Source: Zygnema cylindricum
Taxonomy: Eukaryota; Streptophyta; Zygnematophyceae; Zygnematales; Zygnemataceae
Assembly (NCBI GenBank): GCA_037447655.1
Contig: JBBHKE010001534.1
Span: forward strand, 62,001-126,000
Reading direction: 5' to 3'
DNA: 64,000 nt
Of the stretch, positions 56,105 to 64,000 are shown piece after piece. Made by a program: the position numbers and the translations under genes. The notes below the pieces were generated by a model, which did no database searches, was not told the origin of the DNA, and was given only the letters and a program-made list of their open reading frames with translations. The first letter of the stretch is position 1, and every line of letters begins with the position of its first letter.

Positions 56105-57098
56105 TGCAATTCTGTGTCACCCATTAGACTACAAAATTCAGGAAGCCTCTAGATAGTTTTTTACCAACCCTTCTTCAACTAGGACCACTGCTACCCAAGC
56201 AAACAAATAGACAATCTGACTACACCCGTGTGCACTTTGGACTTGCTTGAGCTTACAACAAAAAGAATCCCTGAAAACGCCCAACCAGGCGATTAATTAT
56301 GAAGTGGCAATGATACTAGTATTTATACAAGCTCATTGGGAGAGAGGCTACTACCACCTCAATCCTCTAAGTCCTAAACCCCTCTCACAACCCCTATCTA
56401 CTGATGTACCAACCAATCAGGGAACTGTACAGTAGAGAAAGGTACCATGGCCGATGTTCTTTTTGTACGGTCTGTGTACAACAGGGCCATGGAGTGGACG
56501 ACTATCTCCTCCAAACTTGATTTCATGCTCTTCGAGATTCTCCCTTTCCAATTTTATCGCGCCACGTGGCGCTAGGTTATGTCACGCCCATAAACTGCCA
56601 AAGCTGCCATTCAAAGATCTCGACTATGATGCGTGTCGTCGGATCTAAACTGGCTTTTAATATAAGCCGTTTAAAACAAATGTCCGGTACATTTGTTTCG
56701 TGCAGGTTTTGTATGCACTAAATTAGAACTAGTCTTTATGCTTGTTATCTCTAATTTGGTTAATGCGATCAAGGTTCTTAAGCAATGTTACATAGGATTC
56801 AAACCTTATACTCAACAAACTTCTATGACAAACCGGTCAGAGCTGACGGCTACGCCTCGCTCTACCGGTCGGAGGTTCGAGTCTTGCCGAACTCAACATT
56901 TTTGTTAAGAGTGACTTATGTCACTCTACAGTCCTGTCTGTGTAGCTAAGGCAGCCATGGCTCCACCACTCCCTTTCTCATCTTCGGTGACTGCAACAAG
57001 TATGGGGGCTAGAGAGAGAAGGTAGAGGCAGACTGCCTATGCTTGTACTTAATCTATTCAGACTTAGAAAATACCCCCTAAACTTAGTGATTTCAACA
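56105..57098 (-). repeat. CopG 3' LTR
   Basis: 994 bp with TGCAATTCTG and TTTCAACA ends on the plus strand. tRNA-like cassette 56829-56903: CCGGTCAGAGCTGACGG, box B GGTTCGAGTC at 56874-56883, T5 56899-56903. Confidence 0.83.
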
Positions 57099-58630
57099 CT
57101 CCCCTTATTTCCTATTCTAATTTTTTTGTTTTTTAATCCTCACTTTTCACTACAATATTTTATTTTGGGGATAGCACAGGATTGGTCATCATATCAGCCA
57201 CCATTTTCCCATCACCCCTATACACAAGATTCATAATTTTTTTGAACCTTCTCTCTTACAAAACTTAATCTTATGTCCATATATTTAGCCTTTAAGTGAT
57301 GTTTTGGATTGGCGGCTATTGTAATGGCGGCCTGATTATCACAAAAAACTTCATGCACTCCCTCCTTTATATACCCTTATTCTTCCAATAAAGACATGAC
57401 CCATATCAACTCTTTCACAGAGGAGACCATGTACTTTGCCTCCACAGTGGACTGAGCAACCACCTTTTGTTGCTTGCTACTCCAACAACAAGCACCTTCC
57501 CCCACATACAACGCATATCCAAAAGTGCATCTTCTCATAGGTGCTTCCCCATAACTGGCATCACTCCAGGTAGTGATGTCAGTGTGCTCCCCTCCCAAAT
57601 GCAACAATAAATCCCTAGTTCTCACCAGATATCTCATAACGTTTTTGGCTGCCTCCCTATTTCTTTTCCTAAGATCATTTAGACTCTTACTGAGGTCTCC
57701 AACTGCTGCAGCTATTTCTGGCCTAGTACAATTCATAAAGTAGATTAAGCTTCTTACAACTTGCCTGTAAGGAATAAACTTCATAAACTGTCTCTCTTCT
57801 GGACTCATCTGATCATCTAAGATTATCACTCCTCCTTTTACACTCCCATTACCTACTTTTTTCAAGTCCATGGGAGTGGTATTGCTGTTTGCCTTTTCCA
57901 TCTGGAATTTCTCAAGCATGTTCCATATAGTTTTTTTTTGAGTAAGTCTAATAATTGTTTTTCCCCTATCTCTCTCCATTTGAATTCCCAGAATGTATCT
58001 TGCCTCCCGTATATCCTTCATGTCAAACGTGCTTTTAAGATCTTTCTTTAACTTATTGATCTTTTCCATTGACTTACTTAGCACCAGCAAATCATGCACA
58101 TAAATTGCAATGAAAATAACACCATTCTCATCCTCAAACATGTAAATAGAATGGTCAAAACTGATCTGGATATATCCCAAACCGGTGAGAAACTCATCTA
58201 ATTTCTTATTTCATTGTCTGGGAGCGTGCTTCAGTCTATATAAGGACTTAATGAGTCGGCAGACTTTATTCTCCTCTCTTTCCTCTACAAACCCCTCTGG
58301 TTGCGGCATGAAGGTTTTTTTTTTTGTCACCATTGAATAAGGTAGTGTTAATATCCATCAAGTGTATTTCCATGTCTTCCGCTGCTGCTAGACTAAAGAA
58401 GAATCCTTACTGGTGGGAACTGAATCACGAGAGAAAAAGTCTCCTCATAATCTATCCTTTATTTTTTGGTGAACCCCTTTGCTACCAACCAAGCCTTATA
58501 TCTCTCAATGGTGTTATATGGGTTCAGTTTCAGTTTAAATACCCATTTCCACCCAATCGGTTTTCTATCAAGAGGACGGTCAGCTAGTTCCAAAGTATTT
58601 GTTTCCAAGATGAAGGCCATTTCATCATAT
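57099..58630 (-). pseudogene. CopG RT and RNase H
   Basis: Main open stretch 57377-58180 (267 codons): RT C-terminal half with YVHD in place of YVDD at 58091-58102, then RNase H with WSDASYGE and VEAKYM. Upstream RT (58181-58630) and the RNase H end (57099-57376) are frameshifted, though QMEK, SPLN and KPIG-type motifs are still traceable. Confidence 0.8.
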
Positions 58631-59625
58631 TGAAATCAGTAGATTTATAATGTATTTTCTAGGCCTGAATAGTTAAGTAGAAAACGAAAAACAACAAAGT
58701 GCAGGCAGTCTGCCTCCACCTCTTTTCTCTATTCCACATACTTGTATTCACAGAAAGAGAGAGAGTAGTGGAGCCATGGCTGCCTCAACTCCTTAGGCAG
58801 GACTACAAAGTGACTTACGTCACTTTCAACTAAAGGTCGAGTCCGACAAGACTCAAACCTTCGATTGGCAGAGCGCGGCGTAACCGTCAGCTCTAACCAC
58901 TCTGTCATAGAAGTCCGTTAAGATACATAGGTTTGATAACTATTTAAACGGTGGTATGGTTTTAAAACCAATTAACTAAATTATGAACGAAGGAACATAG
59001 AACTAGTTAATATTCAGTGCGAACATCATTTTGCACGAAACAAATGAAGTGGGTATTTGTTTTGACGGCTAACATTCAATGTCGGATTTAATCCGACGGC
59101 ATATATCGATGTCGGGATCGCGGAATGTTCACTTTGGCGTTTGTGGACGTGGCATGACCTATCGCCACGTGGAGGGATAAAATTTTGTCGTAGGAATTTC
59201 GGGCAACGTACGGACGAGTGGAAGGTTGGACGCATCCACTCAATGGCTTTGTCGTACACAGGGCGTACAAAAAGGACATCGATCGTAGTACCTTTTTGTA
59301 CGGTATAGCTATTTCATTGGTTCGTACGTTGTAGATATGGATTGTAAGAGGGGTTAGAACTTAGCATCTTTTTAGACAGTCACCTCTCTCTTTGAGAGTT
59401 TTATATAAATTGGCATTTTTGCCACCTCATAATTTATCGGTTGGTTGGCTGTTTTCAGTGATTCTTTTTGCTACGGATTTAGGGGAGTCTAAGCTGCACA
59501 AAGGTGCAGTGTGACTGTCTATTTGTCCTCTTGGGCAGCAGTGGTTGTGGCTAAAAGTAGGTTAGTTAAAACATATTTAGATGCTTTCTTGAATTTAGTA
59601 TTCCAATGGATGACAAAGAATTACA
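58631..59625 (+). repeat. CopH 5' LTR
   Basis: 995 bp, TGAAATCAGT to GAATTACA. Minus-strand tRNA-like cassette at 58831-58925 is eroded: box B is GGTTTGAGTC and the T-run is only three. GTAC block at 59245-59305. Gag ATG at 59606. Confidence 0.83.
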
Positions 59626-62600
59626 GGTTATTGGCCCACCCTCTAAAGTGCCCACCTTTTATGGATCTGGGTTCATCTATTGGGAAGCCATGATGTTTAA
59701 CGCTTTGTGCGAAAAACGATATTAGGGTATTGTTAGTGGACAAGTGAAACGTCCACCTTAGGGAACTCCACCAAGGTTTGCTGGAAGAAGATTTTTTTGT
59801 AGCAACCTCTGCTACAGCAGAGGAGGCAGATGATGGGGACAACAATTTTTCTGAAAATGGGAAAGAGAAAGAGACGCCTCTTACTCCTATTGCTTTTATT
59901 ACCACGGCACCCGGAGCGGTGACCGTGAAGACAACGGAGAACGACACCCAAACGTGGGAAGACATCAACATGGCTACCAAAAACTTCATTTTAAGAAACC
60001 TCACTCAAGCTTTCGCAGCCCCTCATCTTGACATTTACAAGGCTGAGGAGTTGCGGGTGAGTTTGGTGGAAATCTATAGAGCTGGTACTTTTCAAGAGCT
60101 CCAGTTGGCCGATCAAAAGTTAGGGAATTATACTTACAAAGGGGGAAAGATGTTACACTATTGTAATGATCTCTTTTGTTTGTATATAGAGATGGAGATT
60201 GTCGAGTGGAGAGGAACAATGAAGATGAAAGTTATCAGTTTCATCATGAAGTTACCCGATGAGTACGAAAACAAAATGTACCCTGGATAGGAAATTACTG
60301 ACAGTTCATGGAAGTGGAAAACAGTGGTCCGGATGATACTTGTGCAGGAGCATACAATTAAGATTATGAGGGGGGAAAGAGCATCCAAGCTCTAGCTGCA
60401 GGAAGAAACCGATGGGGGAAAGATAAAAAAAACCATTCAAAGAAGAGAGAGATCAATCTAGACAACCGAGGCCCACAAAGGGTCTTTGTCATTTTTGCAA
60501 AAAGACGGGACCCTTCATAGCGGATTGTGTGAAGCTGTCGGAGCTGAGGCTGCAAGAAAGCCGTTGAGGGGGTTTTTCCGGAGGGAAAAAGAAACCACTT
60601 GTGGTCACGAAAGTGAAAGGAGTAACAGGGGACGAGTTCTCCGAGGAGGAGGATGGGAAGCTTCTACTTCACAAAAGTCTGGAGGAGAAGGAGATCCTTC
60701 AGAAATAGAAGTGTGCCCTTGGAGCAATTTGGGAAGCTCCACAAGAAGGATGGATCATCGACTAAGGTGCATCCATGCATATGTGTCGTGATAAAGAACT
60801 CTTCACTAAGCTTAGAAAGATTCCTACTGTAGAGATAGAGTATGGGGATGGGAGAGTGGTTACTACAGATCTAGTGGGATCAGTAGATCTGAAAGTCTTA
60901 GTGGAGGGCAAGACTTCTATACTTACATTCTCAGATGTACTTTACATTCCTCAGCTGAGTAAAAATCTTGTCTCTACGTCTGTGTTAGATGACAAAGAGT
61001 TTGATACCTTTACCAGAAAGGGAGTCTTTACAACTAAGTATGGGGATGAAGTTTACTTCACAGCAGATAAGGGTAGCCAAGGAATGTTTAGGCTTAACCT
61101 GAGTAATGAAAAGAATAATGCTTACTATGTTGGTGTTCCTAAGGTGATGATTTGGCATAAGCGGTTGGGGCATGTGCATTTTGATAGGTTGAAGAAAATG
61201 AAAAAGCTTAGGGTAGTAGATGGCATTCAGTTTGGGGATAATGAAATGATGGATGATTGTAGTGGTTGTGCTCAAGGTAAGGCTCACGGACTTCCCTTTC
61301 CCAAAGCCACCACATATAGAGGTGAGAAAGTATTAGATTTGGTCCACACAGATATTTGGGGACTAGCAAAAGTGCCTTCGGTCAAAGGGAAGAGGTTTAT
61401 GTTGATAATAACCGTTGACTGTTCTTGATACTCTAGAGTCTACTTCCTAAAAACAAAGTTTAAAACACCAACTTACTATAAAGAATATAAAGTCTGGAGT
61501 GAAAAGTTACATGGAACCCCCATTAAGAGAATAACGAGTGATAATGGGGGTGAATATACCTCTAACCAGTTTGAGGAATATTTGAGAGATGAGGGAGTTC
61601 AACACCAAAAAAATGGACCATATAACCCGAAACAAAATGGAGAAGGTGAGAGGTTGAACCGAACACTAGGAGATAGTGTATGGAGTATGTTGGTCGACAA
61701 GAAAATAGGAAAGAGATTTTGGGCAAATGCCAAGAACTGTGCCAACTACATTAAGAATAAAGTCCTAAACTCAACCGTAAAAGGAATGATACCTTATGCG
61801 AGATTGGTTGGAATGAAACCATATATCTCTCACCTTAAAGTATTCGGTAGCCAAGTCTACAGTCTTGACACGGATAGGAAAAACTAGAAACTAGATTCTA
61901 CGCAAAAACTTGGATACTTTTTAGGATATGATGAGGATGTTAAAGGATATAGAGTCTATGATTTAGCAAAGAAAGATATCATTCTTGTCCAACACCAAGT
62001 TGTCATGGATGAAGGGAAGTCATTTGACCCGTTGTAATATACGAAGAAGGTGATTGTCTCATTTGAGACTGAAAGTGAGGAGAACTCATTCGTTCCCGAA
62101 AGGGACATCAGTGAAATAGTGATTGCAGATTCAAGGGAAATCCAAGATACAGTAAATCCATCGAAAACCTCAAATATTCCTATGGCATTTGAGGAGACAG
62201 AAGAGGAGGAACCGGAACCAGGTTCCATGGATAGGGGAGTGGATGAGACAGTAAGGAGAAATCACAGACTTCCCTCCATTCCGGCTTCGGAGTTTGAGGG
62301 AGGGAGAAGGAGCAGCAAAAAGATACAAGAGAAAATGGCCTCTCACAAGGTAACTAAGCTATCTCACCCAGATGAGCCTCAGTCATACTCAGAGGCAGTG
62401 AACAGTCCGGAGAAAGACAAATGGATTAGAGCATAGATGATGAGATGACCTCAATCATGGAAGCAAATACTTTGGAACTAGCGGACTGTCCTCTGGACAA
62501 AAAAATGATTGGTTGTAAATGGGTGTTTAAACTAAAACTGAACCCAAATAATACTATTGAGAGATAGAAGACTCAATTGGTAGCAAAGGGGTTCACCCAA

Positions 62601-63899
62601 AAGGAGGGGATTAACTATGAGGAGACTTTTGCTCCTGTTGTTTGGTTCCCATCAGTAAGGATTCTCCTCAGTCTATTTGCAGCGGAAGACATGGAAATAC
62701 AACAGATAGATATTAAATTTGCCTTTCTTAATGGTGAGTTAGAGGAAGAAATTTTCATGAGGCAACCTGAGGGGTTCGTGGAGGAAAGAGAAGAGAGCAA
62801 AGTCTGATGGCTTATAAAGTCCTTATGTGGACTGAAGCAGGCTCCCCGACAGTGGAATAAGAAACTAGATGAGTTTCTCATAGGTCTAAGATATATCTGG
62901 ATCACCTCTGACCATTCTATCTTTATGTTTGAAGATAAAAATGGTGTGATTTTTATTGGAATTTATGAGGATGATCTGCTGGTGTTAAGTAAGTCTTTGG
63001 AAAAGATCAATAAGTTAACGAAAGATCTTAGAAGCAGATTTGATATTAAGGATTTAGGGGAGGAAAGATATATTTTGGGAATCCAAATGGAGAGAGATAG
63101 TGGGAAAAGGATTTTCACACTTACTGAAAAAGAAGCAATAGGTAATATGCTTTGGAAATTACAAATGGAAAAGGCAAACATTTGTACCACTCCCATGGAC
63201 TTGAGAAAAGTAAGTGATGGGAGTGTAGAAGGAGGAGTGATAATTTTAGATGATCAGATGAGTCCAAAAGAGAGAGAGCTTATGAAGTCTATTACTTATA
63301 AATAGGTCGTAGGAAGTTTGATCTACTTTATAAATTGTACAAGGCCCGACATAGCAGCAGTAGTAAGAGTCCTCAGTAGAAATTTTAACGATTTTTTAAA
63401 AGAAATAAATCGGGAGGTAACCAAGAGAGTCATGAGATATCGGGTATGAACCCGGAGAGTTGTGGTTGGATTTGAAGGTTAGCACACTGATATTACTACT
63501 TAGAGTGATGCTAGTTATGGGGATGCACCTATGAGAAGACGCACTTCAGGGTATGTGTTGTATGTGGGGGAAGGTGCTTGCTGTTGGAGCAGTAAGCAAC
63601 AAAAGGTGGTTGTTCAGTCTACTGTGAAGGTTGAGTACATGGTCTCCTCTGTGAAAGAATTGATATAGGTCGTCTTTATTGGAAGAATAAGGGTATATGA
63701 AGGAGGGAGTGCATGAAGTTTTCTTTGATAATCAGGTTTCCATTGCAATTGCAGCCAATCCAAAATACCATTTCAAAGCTAAGCATATGGACATAAGATT
63801 GAGCTTCGCGAGGGAAAAAGTTGAAAATAAAATTGAAAATCTTGTGTATAGGTCTGATGAAGAAATAATGGCTGACATGATGACCAAACATGTGCCCTC
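59606..63899 (+). pseudogene. CopH gag-pol, broken
   Basis: ATG 59606 opens MDDKELQVIGPPSKVPTF. Gag continues in a shifted frame at 59778-60290. Protease motif reads D-stop-GAS just before 60775. 60775-61428: integrase zinc site WHKRLGH/CSGCAQGK and HTDIWG, ending at a TGA. 61582-61887: rest of the core (SDNGGE lies just upstream; NGEGE replaces NGVAE but keeps the Glu). 62050-62436 linker. 62577-62807 and 62925-63305: RT with YEDD at 62964-62975. RNase H near 63490-63899 with frameshifts, up to TKHVPS. Truncated by insertion at 63900. Confidence 0.82.
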
Positions 63900-64000
63900 T
63901 GTTGCTTTTGAAAAGTTAGTTTCGTGCGTGCGTGTCGTTTCGTGCGTACACAATGTTTCGTGGGTACAGTACGCTACTCTAATGCTATCTTGATTTACTG
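63900..64000 (+). repeat. Start of a clade-2 copia LTR
   Basis: TGTTGCTTTTGAAAAGTTAG matches the start of the solo LTR at 53602, including TTTCGTGCGTGC. It interrupts CopH pol and runs off the window. The preceding bases CCCTC (63895-63899) should reappear at its far end. Confidence 0.75.

Larger units (their letters stand above)
56105..58630 (-). mobile_element. CopG, clade-1 Ty1/copia element, 3' part only
   Basis: 3' LTR 56105-57098, polypurine-type CTCCCCTTATTT at 57099, then RNase H and RT. At 58630 the pol sequence (GGCCATTTCATCATAT) is interrupted by CopH. The remaining pol, gag and 5' LTR must lie beyond the window if still present. Confidence 0.83.
58631..63899 (+). mobile_element. 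CopH, clade-1 Ty1/copia element, cut at window end
   Basis: 5' LTR 58631-59625, primer site 59626-59640 (GGTTATTGGCCCACC, one mismatch), gag-pol to 63899, where a clade-2 LTR begins. The 3' LTR is outside the window. Inserted in CopG RT. Confidence 0.85.

Overview
The window is repeat-rich plant-type nuclear DNA with no host protein gene I can defend. Nearly all of it is Ty1/copia LTR retrotransposons and their debris. Every gag-pol is broken by stops or frameshifts. Plant or streptophyte origin is suggested by the copia type (gag, CCHC knuckle, protease, integrase, RT, RNase H in one frame), degenerate TTTAGGG telomere-like repeats, PIF/Harbinger-like and hAT-like MITEs, and CGTACAA motifs in the LTRs. 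I cannot name the species.

Layout: 1-2010, a clade-1 LTR split by a clade-2 solo LTR; 2011-4656, noncoding DNA with MITE-like repeats; 4657-7092, an old plus-strand element (O) with a conventional tRNA-iMet primer site. O was hit by CopA (7093-25034, minus). CopA was itself split by CopB (11261-17663, minus) and CopC (18268-24456, plus). Both halves of the nest close with matching 5-bp target duplications. At 25035-31661 lie the remainder of O, AT-rich noncoding DNA, a telomere-like tract split by a MITE, and a chimeric solo LTR. CopD (31662-37445, plus) is a second copia clade. CopE (38799-44928, minus) abuts CopF (44929-51384, minus), the least damaged element. 51385-56104 is a pile of LTRs in both orientations with a hAT-like MITE. 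CopG (56105-58630, minus) is cut by CopH (58631-63899, plus), which is cut at the window end by another clade-2 LTR.

Three features of the LTRs stand out. (1) Nearly every clade-1 LTR carries, antisense to the element, a tRNA-like cassette: a box A-like block, a box B about 48-50 bp later, and a run of four or more T just downstream, i.e. a complete candidate Pol III unit. Clade-2 LTRs instead carry tandem copies of a box A-like decamer. (2) The clade-1 primer site GGTTATGGGCCCACC is complementary to the anticodon arm, not the 3' end, of initiator tRNA-Met, which points to half-tRNA priming. (3) The gag ATG lies inside the LTR and the reading frame runs through the LTR end and the primer site.

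All calls come from reading the sequence by eye. Coordinates of LTR ends rest on TG/CA ends, adjacent primer or polypurine tracts, and target duplications where stated.
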